A stretch of 58,820 bases of DNA from Nitrospinaceae bacterium (lineage in GTDB: Bacteria; Nitrospinota; Nitrospinia; Nitrospinales; JACRGP01), in assembly GCA_029261575.1 (NCBI GenBank), contig JAJDBD010000003.1, forward strand, positions 1-58,820. Reading direction: 5' to 3'. This document shows, in pieces, positions 43,923 through 51,782 of this stretch. Below the pieces are notes generated by a model, which was given only the letters and a program-made list of their open reading frames with translations, did not search any database and was not told the DNA's origin. The translations under genes were made by a program, and so were the position numbers. The first letter of the stretch is position 1. The number at the start of each line of letters is the position of its first letter.

Positions 43923-44059
43923 GCTTTTTTTTCGGAACCGCCTTTGGCTTTCTCGCCGCCTGTGAGGCGTTCGAGCCGTGATAGGAGGTCGGCGCTTTCT
44001 TCTTCCAGGACGTCGATTTCCCTTTTCAAATAGCCAATGTAATTTTTAACATCATCCAT
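43919..44059 (-). CDS. Small ORF, 46 codons, coiled-coil peptide
   Basis: The ATG at 44059 opens a reading frame for an acidic/basic coiled coil (NYIGYLKREIDVLEEESADL, then a lysine-rich end). The frame runs open further upstream without an ATG (with a possible TTG), so the start is not certain. GGAGGG lies about 12 bases before the ATG. It is the first gene of the AT-rich minus-strand cluster, downstream of a palindrome at 44093-44106. The function is unknown. Confidence 0.45.
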   Translation of the reverse strand: MDDVKNYIGYLKREIDVLEEESADLLSRLERLTGGEKAKGGSEKKA

Positions 44060-44092
44060 TCCAAGGCCCTCCGCAAGTTTTATCCTCCCTGT

Positions 44093-44106
44093 TTCCAACG
44101 TTGGAA
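44093..44106. promoter_or_regulatory. 14-bp perfect palindrome ahead of the small-gene cluster
   Basis: TTCCAACGTTGGAA is fully self-complementary and lies 34 bp upstream of the first ATG of the minus-strand cluster. It has the look of an operator for a dimeric regulator. No regulator gene is adjacent. Confidence 0.45.
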
Positions 44107-44147
44107 TTTCTCCATGGAACTTATTTTATCCTGTAGAGAAGGGGAGT

Positions 44148-44927
44148 TCAACCGGCTCCGGGCTGGAGCGGCGCCGTCTCTTTTGTCGCGACCCGTTGAT
44201 TCTTTTCGGCGAGTCCTCCGGATTTTGCGATTTCCAGAATTCGGGCGGCAAGACGGTTCCTGGTCTGGCGGCTTTTGAAGGGATAAAACTGTTCCTTGAG
44301 CGCGATAATAATCGCTTCCGGATAATGGGGCGGAAGGGCGCCTCGGAGTCCTATCCGTATCTTTTCGGCGCTGATCTTATCGACCCTGGAAATCTGATTT
44401 GATTGCAAAGTTTGATTTAACCAGGCGCCTTCCAGGACGATGGCCTGGTCGTCTAACTTTAGAAACCCGGCGTCCATGTACAGAGGCGCCGGACTGGAAC
44501 CGGCGTTTTTCCTCCATCCCTGGAAAACCACGAAACTGGATGATTCCCCGTCTGGAGCAGAGTTGCGGAGGGCCGGTCGGAGTTTATAAATATAATGGCG
44601 GAAAATTGCGTGGGTGAAATCGAACCAGCGGGCGGAAATCAACAGGCAAAAAATGAAATTGAAAATCAACAAATACCGGAAGGAAAATATCGTCAGGTGG
44701 ACCAGCGCGGCAATGCTCAAACTTAGAAAAAAACTGAGAACGAGGTTGATGGAACGGAAGAGGAGCGCCAATGCTAAAACCTTTTTGCCGTCTTTGGGTT
44801 GCGCGCCCAGGCGTTGAACTTTACGGTACAAAAGCCAGGCGGTTCCCAGGCCCAGAGTGACGGACAACAGGGGAATCGGGAAGATGAAAATCAGCAGGAT
44901 GTAGGCGATAAATAGAAGTTCCAGCAT
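44148..44927 (-). CDS. Membrane protein of unknown function
   Basis: Product of 259 residues. Four predicted membrane helices fill the first half (about 3-30, 48-75, 80-100), with the basic loop YRKVQRLGAQPKDGKK between them. The second half is soluble and mixed (FVVFQGWRKNAGSSPAP, FLKLDDQAIVLEGAWLNQ, ALPPHYPEAIIIALKE). No family is recognised. It reads away from the structured element at 44984 and toward the small-gene cluster, 42 bp upstream of the palindrome. A role in the envelope is inference. Confidence 0.65.
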   Translation of the reverse strand: MLELLFIAYILLIFIFPIPLLSVTLGLGTAWLLYRKVQRLGAQPKDGKKVLALALLFRSINLVLSFFLSLSIAALVHLTIFSFRYLLIFNFIFCLLISARWFDFTHAIFRHYIYKLRPALRNSAPDGESSSFVVFQGWRKNAGSSPAPLYMDAGFLKLDDQAIVLEGAWLNQTLQSNQISRVDKISAEKIRIGLRGALPPHYPEAIIIALKEQFYPFKSRQTRNRLAARILEIAKSGGLAEKNQRVATKETAPLQPGAG

Positions 44928-44983
44928 GCAATGGATTTTATATGAAACGGCAATAAACGGTGTATAATTTTATGAATAAGCGA

Positions 44984-45085
44984 ATAAGGGAGCCTCTAAA
45001 AATTAATCATGGCCGTGAGCGGCCCTTATTTATAAGGGCAAGCGAGTTGCCGAAAGCGAAAATACGCAATGATTAGAGATTTCCA
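44984..45085. repeat. Structured multi-hairpin element (MITE/REP-like)
   Basis: Three perfect stem-loops follow one another: GGCCG-TGAG-CGGCC (45011-45024), CCCTTAT-TT-ATAAGGG (45023-45038) and GGCAA-GCGAG-TTGCC (45037-45051). The outer ends also pair: CTCTA (44994-44998) with TAGAG (45074-45078) and ATCAT (45006-45010) with ATGAT (45069-45073). The unit so ends in imperfect inverted repeats and could fold as a branched RNA or be a miniature mobile element. It lies between a minus-strand and a plus-strand gene. Confidence 0.65.
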
Positions 45086-45120
45086 TTAAAACTCCGGTTT
45101 TCCCAGTCAACTTTTGTTCA

Positions 45121-45729
45121 ATGAGCAAATTGAACCGTCAATTTATAGTTATGCAAAGCTTTCATTGGAAATGGGGTCTTGTTGGAGCGATTTTGTTGGT
45201 CGGTCTGGGGTGTTCCCACGCCATTTCCCCGGCCGTTCGCCAGGGGGTGGACGCCGACGTTACATTTGGCCGGGTCTTGCAATCGCCGGGGGACCATGCG
45301 GGCAAGAGGATTATTTGGGGCGGAGAAATTGTGGCGACTCAAAATCAATCCGATCAGGTGGAAATCGAGGTGATCCAGAAAACTCTGGACAGCGCGGGGG
45401 AGCCCCTGCAGGTGGACGATTCCGGAGGGCGGTTCATTTTTATCCAACCTGGATACCTGGAGCCGGAAATATATTCAAAAGGCAGGCGCGTGACCGGAGC
45501 GGGGAAAATTGTCGGCAGTCGCATGGGCCAGGTGGGCGAGCGGGAATACCTGTATCCGCTGGTGGAACTTGAAGAACTGCATTTGTGGTCGGAAGCTCCA
45601 GAGTACGACTACAATCCCTATTATCCCTCGTTTTATTACGGACCCTGGTGGTATCCTTACCCGTATTCTTACGGCTTGGGTTACGGTCGTGATTATTTTC
45701 GCCACCGCCATTACGGCCATCGCCATTAA
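45121..45729 (+). CDS. slp: Slp family outer-membrane lipoprotein, copy 1
   Basis: Product of 202 residues. A lipoprotein signal ending LLVGLGC (Cys31) precedes the Slp core (GVDADVTFGRVLQSPGDHAGKRIIWGGEIV, then GRFIFIQPGYLEPEIYSKGR and VGEREYLYPLVELEELHLW). The last 50 residues are very rich in Tyr, Pro and His (PSFYYGPWWYPYPYSYGLGYG, HRHYGHRH), which is unusual and might bind metal. A start at 45151 is also possible. Slp proteins are envelope lipoproteins linked to starvation and acid stress. It is followed by a second Slp gene. Confidence 0.85.
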   Translation: MSKLNRQFIVMQSFHWKWGLVGAILLVGLGCSHAISPAVRQGVDADVTFGRVLQSPGDHAGKRIIWGGEIVATQNQSDQVEIEVIQKTLDSAGEPLQVDDSGGRFIFIQPGYLEPEIYSKGRRVTGAGKIVGSRMGQVGEREYLYPLVELEELHLWSEAPEYDYNPYYPSFYYGPWWYPYPYSYGLGYGRDYFRHRHYGHRH

Positions 45730-45776
45730 TAGAGAAATGCAAATTGGTTTGCGGAGCATTCGCCTTGCAGGATAGC

Positions 45777-46277
45777 GTGAAAAAATATATTGGCCTGGCG
45801 CTGGCGGTCTGCGTTCTGGTTTTATCCGGTTGCGCCAAGGTGATTTCAGATCCCCTCGTTCGCCAGAGCGTTCCCAAAGTGGAGTTTGCGGACTTACTTG
45901 ACGATCCGGAAAAGTTCAAGGGGCGTACGGTGATTTACGGCGGAACGATTATTAATGTGAGCGCCGAGGGGTCGCGAAATTTGCTGGAGGTCTTGCAAAG
46001 GCCGTTGGATTATTATTATGAACCCGAAATAAACGACCAGAGCCAGGGACGCTTTCTCGTAACCGTCGACCAGTTTTTGGACCCGGATATTTATAAAAAA
46101 AATCGCCGCATCACCATCGCCGGCGAAGTGAAGGGGAGCGAAACGGGGCGGATCGGCGACTCTTCCTACCAATACCCCGTGTTGATCCAAAAGGAAGACC
46201 ACCTTTGGCCCGTAACCTCTTCTTATAACAAGGGTCCCAGGTTCAATATCGGATTTGGAGTTTTTGGTTCGTTTTAG
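45777..46277 (+). CDS. slp: Slp family outer-membrane lipoprotein, copy 2
   Basis: Product of 166 residues from a GTG at 45777, with AGGA seven bases before it. The lipobox ends VLVLSGC, and the Slp core is clear (VEFADLLDDPEKFKGRTVIYGGTII, GRFLVTVDQFLDPDIYKKNRR, YQYPVLIQKEDHLWP). It differs enough from copy 1 that the duplication must be old. It lacks the Tyr/His-rich tail. The two genes are 47 bp apart on one strand and probably cotranscribed. Confidence 0.85.
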   Translation: MKKYIGLALAVCVLVLSGCAKVISDPLVRQSVPKVEFADLLDDPEKFKGRTVIYGGTIINVSAEGSRNLLEVLQRPLDYYYEPEINDQSQGRFLVTVDQFLDPDIYKKNRRITIAGEVKGSETGRIGDSSYQYPVLIQKEDHLWPVTSSYNKGPRFNIGFGVFGSF

Positions 46278-46304
46278 TTTCCCGCCAAGGTTCGCTTTTG
46301 CCCG

Positions 46305-47102
46305 TCAGGTTCTCAGCGTGACCTCGCCCGCGTTAAAACTGATGAGCTGGCCTTCCGGCGTTTCCAGCATCAAATTCCCCATTTTATCGAGTCCCCTGGC
46401 AACGCCTTGAAATTTGGTTCCGGCCTGGTTCAGGATGATTTCCCGTCCCAACATATCGCTATGGCGTTCCCACTCCTGGGCCAATTGGCATTCACCCTCG
46501 GAGAGAAAGATTTGATATTCCCGGTCCAGTTGTTGAAGGAGTGAAATAAACAGAGCCGACCGGTCAACGGCGGCTCCGGTTTCCGCCTTCAGCGAAGTGG
46601 CTGTATCGCGGAATTCCACGGGAAAATGCACCGGATCCTGGTTCACATTGACGCCGATTCCCAATATCACCCCTTCCGGTTCCGGCGAGGCGCAATACTC
46701 CGACAAGACGCCGCAAACTTTTTTGCCGTTTATCAACAGGTCGTTCGGCCATTTGAGGCGGCAGGGAGTGGGGGTGAACGGATCGATCGCCCTGGCCAGG
46801 GCCACCGAGGCCATGAGTGTGAGACGAGGGAGGTGCTCAGGACTCAACTCGGGTTTCAGGTAAATGGAAAAGTACAGGCCGACGGCAGGTTCCGAAATCC
46901 AGGAACGGCCCAGCCTTCCCCGTCCATGGGTCTGGCGATGAGCCAATACGCACAGACCAGCAGGCTCTCCCGCCTTGATTCTACGCTTGATAAAATCGTT
47001 GGTCGAACCTACGGATTCCATAATCACCATCTTTTGGCCGATGGAAACGGTGTTGAGACAGGACTGGATTTCTTCCGCATTTGGAAAGTTTTTAGTGTTC
47101 AT
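46305..47102 (-). CDS. birA: Biotin--[acetyl-CoA-carboxylase] ligase, without DNA-binding domain
   Basis: Product of 265 residues with the biotin-binding motif GRGRLGR (residues 60-65), the KWPNDLLINGKKVCGVLSE region that binds biotin-AMP, and a C-terminal SH3-like domain. It attaches biotin to carboxylases. Unlike BirA of E. coli it has no N-terminal helix-turn-helix, so it cannot repress the biotin genes by itself (group I ligase). Convergent with the second Slp gene. No biotin genes are nearby. Confidence 0.93.
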   Translation of the reverse strand: MNTKNFPNAEEIQSCLNTVSIGQKMVIMESVGSTNDFIKRRIKAGEPAGLCVLAHRQTHGRGRLGRSWISEPAVGLYFSIYLKPELSPEHLPRLTLMASVALARAIDPFTPTPCRLKWPNDLLINGKKVCGVLSEYCASPEPEGVILGIGVNVNQDPVHFPVEFRDTATSLKAETGAAVDRSALFISLLQQLDREYQIFLSEGECQLAQEWERHSDMLGREIILNQAGTKFQGVARGLDKMGNLMLETPEGQLISFNAGEVTLRT

Positions 47103-47246
47103 GGAGATAATATGGGTCGGAAAGGCCGCAAATTCAAAAAAAATATTGAATCTTTATTAAAATATGTTAAAAAGCATTAACAAAAAATCGACCTTTACTC
47201 CGAATTCTTAATTTTTAAAACAGGCACAAAAAAGGAGATGAGTTAT

Positions 47247-47366
47247 ATGAAGAAGATTATAATAATGATGATTCTGGGGATTATCCTGATTTCTACCTCT
47301 GGGTGCGTGGATCAAAAATGCCCCCATGGTCAATGCACGGAAGAGAATAGCCCCAAAGGACCGTAA
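47247..47366 (+). CDS. Tiny lipoprotein, 39 residues
   Basis: A strong ribosome site (AAAAGGAGATGAG) precedes an ATG that opens a 39-residue frame: MKKIIIMMILGIILIS is a signal peptide, STSGC is a lipobox, and the mature part is just about 20 residues (VDQKCPHGQCTEENSPKGP) with two further cysteines spaced by four. It is a good candidate for a real small gene. A terminator follows 112 bp later. The function is unknown; a role as a small envelope peptide is inference. Confidence 0.65.
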   Translation: MKKIIIMMILGIILISTSGCVDQKCPHGQCTEENSPKGP

Positions 47367-47478
47367 TAAAGTTTTAGGCCCAATCAAGCAAGCGAGGTTA
47401 AGTTTCAAAAGCGCTTGTATTTTGTTTGGCAACGCATTTTGATTTTCCTTGCGATTGGGTATCGGAGATATCCTAAAA

Positions 47479-47504
47479 GGCGGAGTTAACGCTCCGCCTT
47501 TTTT
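47479..47504 (+). terminator. Rho-independent terminator
   Basis: GGCGGAG (47479-47485) and CTCCGCC (47492-47498) pair around TTAACG, followed by TTTTTT (47499-47504). It ends the transcript of the small lipoprotein gene. The remainder of 47505-47662 contains a CGTAAC/GTTACG inverted repeat near 47550-47580 but no gene. Confidence 0.88.
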
Positions 47505-47662
47505 GGTTCCCGTTTGCGCCCCAGACCGGGCAAACGCGACGCTGGACTCGGTAGGCGTAACTTATTCGGTTAACGTTACGAGCTTGGCGGCGGTACGTCG
47601 GCCCTGATCGCTTTTTAGCGGAGCGCTTGAAAATTAACCCTTATTGAGTTGGGTGATTTATA

Positions 47663-47995
47663 ATGAGTGATCGAGAATCAGCCACAGTTTTTCAGGTTGT
47701 GGAAGCCATGGAATATTTTAAAAGCGGTTACGGCTTTCATCAGGATAAAAAATATATGGAAGCCATCGAAAGCTTTCAAAAGTGCAGTTCCGTCAATCCC
47801 TTTGATGAGGCGCATATTAAGGAATTGATTAAAAAGCTCAAGTCCGGAGGGTTTAAACTGATCCAGGAGAGTATCGCTCATATGGGTTGCGCGGCCGAGC
47901 ACCTCAAATTCTTGATGGACGAGTTGGACGAAGGCGACCGGCAGAAAATCGAGATCGACGACTCGCTTAAAGAAGCCTTTGAGAGTTGGCAGTGA
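47663..47995 (+). CDS. Small helical TPR-like protein
   Basis: Product of 110 residues without signal or membrane segment. Residues about 16-55 look like one TPR unit (YFKSGYGFHQDKKYMEAIES and the following FQKCSSVNPFD), and the rest is helical and acidic with KLIQESIAHMGCAAEHLKFL. It is 75 bp upstream of the radical SAM gene on the same strand, so the two may be one transcript. I do not recognise a family; a scaffold role would be a guess. Confidence 0.65.
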   Translation: MSDRESATVFQVVEAMEYFKSGYGFHQDKKYMEAIESFQKCSSVNPFDEAHIKELIKKLKSGGFKLIQESIAHMGCAAEHLKFLMDELDEGDRQKIEIDDSLKEAFESWQ

Positions 47996-48070
47996 TTTTT
48001 GCCGGCCCATTTTTGTAGCGGTTGATTGACTTTTCATTGAACGCATTTTCCTGGAACCTCGGAGGATGGT

Positions 48071-49279
48071 ATGTCGCAGGATACGGCGCAACTTTACGAT
48101 ATTTTCCGTAGAGAAATTAACGATCGGAAAATCCCCATCAGCCTCGGAAAAACCTGCCCGGTCAAATGCGCCTTTTGCTACGAAAAAGATATCAGCTACC
48201 GCGAAACCTACCCCGTACCCCTCACCACCCAGGAACATTGGGAGTTTATCCTGAGCGAAGTTAAAAAACACCCGACCAAAAAAGGCGAGTCCTGGATAAT
48301 CGGCGGCAACGAGTACATGGAATGGACGGATTTGTTTTTGCATCCCAAGGCCATGTACTGGTTGGAGGAGTTTCTGGATACCACCGACAAGGACGTGATT
48401 TTTTTTACGGTGGGCTATGCGGAGCCGGAGAGAATCAACCGTCTGGCGGAAAAATATCCGGGGCGAATCAATTTCGAGCTTTCCGTCATCACCCTGTCCG
48501 AGCCTCGAAAAAAATTGATGCCCCATGCGCCCTCCGTGGCGCAGGTGTGCAAGGTGCTGGACGGTCCGGCCGTTACTTCCGCTAATTTTTATTCCTTTGG
48601 ACCCAACACCATGTCCGAGGACGCCCAGACCATTTCACGGATCAACCCAAATGTGTTGTTGTGGATGGGATGTCTGACGGCCTTGAAATATATCGACGAC
48701 GATACCTGCGCCCTGATGCGGCGAGGCAGGGACTCCCTGGCCGACGAGGCTAAAAAGATTTACCAGGCGGAGTTGCCCAACACTCAAATGATTCACACGG
48801 AATCCTACATCACGGCCTTTTTGAACCGGAAGCGAATACTCAATGTTTTCGACGGCTGTGAATTGGAAAAGGGAGATACCGTGGCGATGGCGGGAAACGT
48901 TTACCGCGTTCTCAAATTATTCAGAAGAAACCGCGCCAAATATCTTTACGTGCCAAACGCCACCCTGGGGGGAGACTCCGATTGTTCCACGCTTCTGACT
49001 TTCCGCGACGTGGCGCAGCGGTTGACCAACGAGACCATGGTGTATCTTCCCAAGGTGATCATGGAACGCTCGTCCAGCGATTACCGGGATATCTCCGGCG
49101 AATCTTTCGAAGAGTTCAAGGAACAGTTTCCGCGAAAACGTTTTCGCATCCTGCATAAAATCAATTCCCACCTTTCGAACAAAAAGCTGTACGAAAAAGG
49201 TTACCTTAAAAACTACGTGGAAGATTATTTAAACGAACCGCTTGCGCGAAAATTCGAGGCGGTCGCCCTACCCAATTAA
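48071..49279 (+). CDS. Radical SAM protein of unknown substrate
   Basis: Product of 402 residues. The [4Fe-4S] cysteines are Cys29, Cys33 and Cys36 (CPVKCAFC) in an N-terminal position close to the usual. GGNEYMEWTDLFLHP is the region that binds SAM. The C-terminal part (about 260-390) has a distinct domain (CELEKGDTVAMAGNVYRVLK, YLYVPNATLGGDSDC) with beta character. It is not recognisable as a RiPP maturase, biotin or heme enzyme. The next gene (30 bp later) is a 60-residue protein, and a small TPR-like protein precedes it. Confidence 0.75.
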   Translation: MSQDTAQLYDIFRREINDRKIPISLGKTCPVKCAFCYEKDISYRETYPVPLTTQEHWEFILSEVKKHPTKKGESWIIGGNEYMEWTDLFLHPKAMYWLEEFLDTTDKDVIFFTVGYAEPERINRLAEKYPGRINFELSVITLSEPRKKLMPHAPSVAQVCKVLDGPAVTSANFYSFGPNTMSEDAQTISRINPNVLLWMGCLTALKYIDDDTCALMRRGRDSLADEAKKIYQAELPNTQMIHTESYITAFLNRKRILNVFDGCELEKGDTVAMAGNVYRVLKLFRRNRAKYLYVPNATLGGDSDCSTLLTFRDVAQRLTNETMVYLPKVIMERSSSDYRDISGESFEEFKEQFPRKRFRILHKINSHLSNKKLYEKGYLKNYVEDYLNEPLARKFEAVALPN

Positions 49280-49309
49280 AACAGGCGCGTTTGGACCCTA
49301 GGAGAGAGC

Positions 49310-49492
49310 ATGCAATACAAGCTGAAAGTTGTTTTTGTAGACAATCAGGAATTGGAACTGGAACAAACGGAGAAGCACTATATCAGCGACGACCTGGAGG
49401 TTCTGGAAGTCACCACCAAGGACGAGGTGTTGATCATTCCCATGAAGCAAATAAAATACGTCTCCTGCGACAGCAAGATTTTTAAAAATTAA
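49310..49492 (+). CDS. Small beta-rich protein, 60 residues
   Basis: Product of 60 residues, predicted mainly beta strands (YKLKVVFVDNQELELEQ, VLEVTTKDEVLIIPMKQIKYV), like a small SH3/Sm barrel. It begins 30 bp after the radical SAM gene, with GGAGAG before the ATG. It is too ordered to look like a RiPP precursor and has no leader/core division. Its stop overlaps the end of the antisense gene at 49489 by 4 bp. The function is unknown. Confidence 0.65.
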   Translation: MQYKLKVVFVDNQELELEQTEKHYISDDLEVLEVTTKDEVLIIPMKQIKYVSCDSKIFKN

Positions 49493-49737
49493 GGGCGCCT
49501 GGGCGTCGGCGTTCTATGAATTTTCCTTTCTGGCTCCAGTTCGTCGCCATCCAAAACCAGACCTTCCAACTCCTCCAAACTCAAAACCAGATTGACCGCG
49601 GCGATTTCGTCGATCAGGTTTTTTTCCTGAAAATCGCTCAGGATTTGTTTCACCTCGCTAGAAGATGAAAGCGCTTTCATAATGGCCGCATTCAATTTTT
49701 CATAGCCTTGGTCCGCCGCCTTTTCTGCGATATTCAT
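49489..49737 (-). CDS. Small helical protein, convergent with the 60-residue gene
   Basis: Product of 82 residues from the ATG at 49737, preceded by GGAG nine bases upstream (the ATG at 49752 has no ribosome site). It is helical (EKAADQGYEKLNAAIMKALS, EVKQILSDFQEKNLIDEIAA, LVLSLEELEGLVL) with a basic, proline-containing end. I do not recognise a family. Its end overlaps the opposite gene by 4 bp, so transcription there is convergent. Confidence 0.6.
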   Translation of the reverse strand: MNIAEKAADQGYEKLNAAIMKALSSSSEVKQILSDFQEKNLIDEIAAVNLVLSLEELEGLVLDGDELEPERKIHRTPTPRRP

Positions 49738-49830
49738 AAACAGTATCTCCATAAAGGTTTTAATTACCTAAAATAAGAAAGCAAAAAGAATGCCGAAGGG
49801 GTTGGGCGGAGAAATTTTGTTAACTTATTG

Positions 49831-49851
49831 AAATAATTGATTTAATTATTT
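49831..49851. promoter_or_regulatory. AT-rich inverted repeat upstream of hemB
   Basis: AAATAATT (49831-49838) and AATTATTT (49844-49851) are separated by 5 bases, between a divergent small gene and hemB. It may be an operator or a simple AT-rich palindrome. The rest of 49752-50011 has no gene I can support. Confidence 0.3.
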
Positions 49852-50011
49852 TTTATTTTGGCCGGGCCATCCGAGAATTGCGTCAAAAACCCGGCGCTCG
49901 CCGAATTGTTCGATCAATCGTCCTGTGCTAATATAGACAATCTGCAAGTCCCTTTATCCTCAAAGCTGGATAGATTATTCACCGAAATTAAAACATTCAG
50001 GTTAAATCCAC

Positions 50012-50995
50012 ATGCCATTTCCAACCCATCGATCCCGACGACTGAGAAAAAATCCCGCCATTTTGCGAATGGTAGAAGAGACTTCCCTTTCCGTGAACGA
50101 CCTCATTTATCCTGTTTTCGTTTGCGAGGGCGAGGGAGTGAAAACCGAGATAGGCTCCATGCCTGGGATTTTTCGTTTCTCTCTCGACCAGATGGTCCCC
50201 GACGTAAAGGAAGCCGCGGACCTTGGCGTCCCGGCGGTGATATTGTTTGGCATTCCGGACAAAAAGGACGCGGTGGGAAGCGAAGCGTATAATCCTGATG
50301 GAATTGTTCAGCGCGCGGTGCGGAAAATAAAAGCGGCGATTCCGGACATGATCGTGATCACCGACGTTTGTATCGACGAATACACGGACCACGGTCACTG
50401 CGGTCTGGTGGAGGATGGAAAAATCCTGAACGATCCCACCCTGGAGTTGCTCGCTGAAATGGCGCAAACCCATGCCCAGGCTGGAGCGGATATCGTAGCC
50501 CCTTCGGATATGATGGACGGGCGGGTGGGAGCCATTCGGCAAGCTCTGGACCAGTCCGGATTTGATGAAACGCTTATTTTGGCCTATTCGGCAAAATACG
50601 CTTCCGCATATTACGGTCCTTTTCGCGAAGCCGCCGACTCCTCTCCAAAATTTGGCGACCGCTCCACCTATCAAATGGATCCGGCCAACAGCGACGAGGC
50701 CATTCGCGAAGTCCTGCAGGACATTGAGGAAGGCGCCGACATGGTCATGGTCAAACCCGCTCTGGCGTATCTGGATATCATTTATAGGGTTCGTCGGGAA
50801 ATCAACGTTCCCGTGGCCGCCTACAACGTCAGCGGGGAATATTCGCTGATTGTCGCGGCGTCGCAAAATGGATGGGTGGACCGGGAAAGAATCATCATGG
50901 AGACCCTCCTGTCCATCAGGCGCGCCGGCGCTAAAATGATATTGACCTATTTTGCCAAGGAAGCGGCGAAGGTTCTCGCCCGTCGCCGGGAATAA
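50012..50995 (+). CDS. hemB: Delta-aminolevulinic acid dehydratase (porphobilinogen synthase)
   Basis: Product of 327 residues. HemB joins two aminolevulinate molecules into porphobilinogen for heme and other tetrapyrroles. The active-site lysines are in [15 protein letters not shown] and [12 protein letters not shown]. The metal-site segment [14 protein letters not shown] has Cys120 and Cys130 but Asp122 in place of the middle zinc cysteine, a hybrid between the zinc and magnesium types that is also seen in actinobacteria. The gene seems monocistronic. Other heme genes are not in the window. Confidence 0.96.
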   Translation: MPFPTHRSRRLRKNPAILRMVEETSLSVNDLIYPVFVCEGEGVKTEIGSMPGIFRFSLDQMVPDVKEAADLGVPAVILFGIPDKKDAVGSEAYNPDGIVQRAVRKIKAAIPDMIVITDVCIDEYTDHGHCGLVEDGKILNDPTLELLAEMAQTHAQAGADIVAPSDMMDGRVGAIRQALDQSGFDETLILAYSAKYASAYYGPFREAADSSPKFGDRSTYQMDPANSDEAIREVLQDIEEGADMVMVKPALAYLDIIYRVRREINVPVAAYNVSGEYSLIVAASQNGWVDRERIIMETLLSIRRAGAKMILTYFAKEAAKVLARRRE

Positions 50996-51060
50996 AATTT
51001 CAGATTCTTGCCCCCAACCAGGCCGTTTCTCCCTGAGGTTTCCATCTAGTTATTATCTTT

Positions 51061-51090
51061 TTGGAAAAATATTTGATAAGGGTGTATAGT
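51061..51090 (+). promoter_or_regulatory. Candidate promoter of the XRE regulator operon
   Basis: TTGGAA (51061-51066) and TATAGT (51085-51090) are separated by 18 bases. The ribosome site GGGAGG follows, about 12 bases before the ATG at 51120. Confidence 0.5.
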
Positions 51091-51119
51091 TAAAAAGCGA
51101 GGCCTCGGGAGGTTTCATT

Positions 51120-51779
51120 ATGTCTATTTTGGCCAAAAATCTCAGGGTGTTGCGGAAAACCTTGAAGTGCACCCAGTCCGCCATGGCCGATGTTTTGAAG
51201 GTTGGGTTCAGGACTTATGTGAGATACGAGGCGGGAGAGCGGGACGCCCCCGTTTCCACCCTGATAAAAATGGCCCGGCTGGGAAACCTTTCCCTGGAAA
51301 AACTTTTGACGGAGGAATTGACCGAGCTTGACGTCCTTCCGATAAAAAACTTCAGCGCGCCCTCCCAGATTCCAGACGTTAAAAGAGTTGATTTTCAAAG
51401 CGGGCAAATCTCTTTTTCAAATCTTCCCGTTCAGGGCCTGATTCCTTTGGACGATTCCGAATACAAACTCATTTCTATTTTTAGGAAACTGGATTTTGCG
51501 ACCCAGGAAGAACTTTTGGAAAACCTCGGCGGGATATTAAAAAACCCAGGGAGAACCCTTGGAAGGCCTCGGGGCGTTTCCAAAAGCGGGACCAAATCCA
51601 TTCCTGAAAAGTCCTCCAAAAAAATGGGCCAGGACAATGAAAAAGTCATCGATCAAGTCCCTAAGTCGAATTTGAAAAACCGGACCGAAAGCAAAAATGT
51701 CGACAAAAAAATCCTTCAGGATAAAGTCAGGCGTCTGAAAATGATTGCTCGTTCCGTCAACAAAATAACGGTGAGTTAG
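51120..51779 (+). CDS. XRE-type helix-turn-helix regulator with a long basic tail
   Basis: Product of 219 residues. An N-terminal Cro/CI-type helix-turn-helix (about 5-62: LRVLRKTLKCTQSAMADVLK, then TYVRYEAGERDAPVSTLIKM) is joined to an unrelated linker and a lysine-rich C-terminal half (about 135-219) that looks disordered. It is 3 bp upstream of the membrane protein gene and heads a likely operon of cell-wall genes. It may regulate that operon itself. A ligand domain is not recognisable. Confidence 0.8.
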   Translation: MSILAKNLRVLRKTLKCTQSAMADVLKVGFRTYVRYEAGERDAPVSTLIKMARLGNLSLEKLLTEELTELDVLPIKNFSAPSQIPDVKRVDFQSGQISFSNLPVQGLIPLDDSEYKLISIFRKLDFATQEELLENLGGILKNPGRTLGRPRGVSKSGTKSIPEKSSKKMGQDNEKVIDQVPKSNLKNRTESKNVDKKILQDKVRRLKMIARSVNKITVS

Positions 51780-51782
51780 ACA

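Noticed and set aside
48071-49492. A RiPP system (radical SAM maturase with the 60-residue protein as precursor)
   Set aside because: The small protein is evenly beta-rich, without leader/core division, recognition motif or repeated core residues, and the enzyme lacks a peptide-binding RRE or SPASM cysteines.
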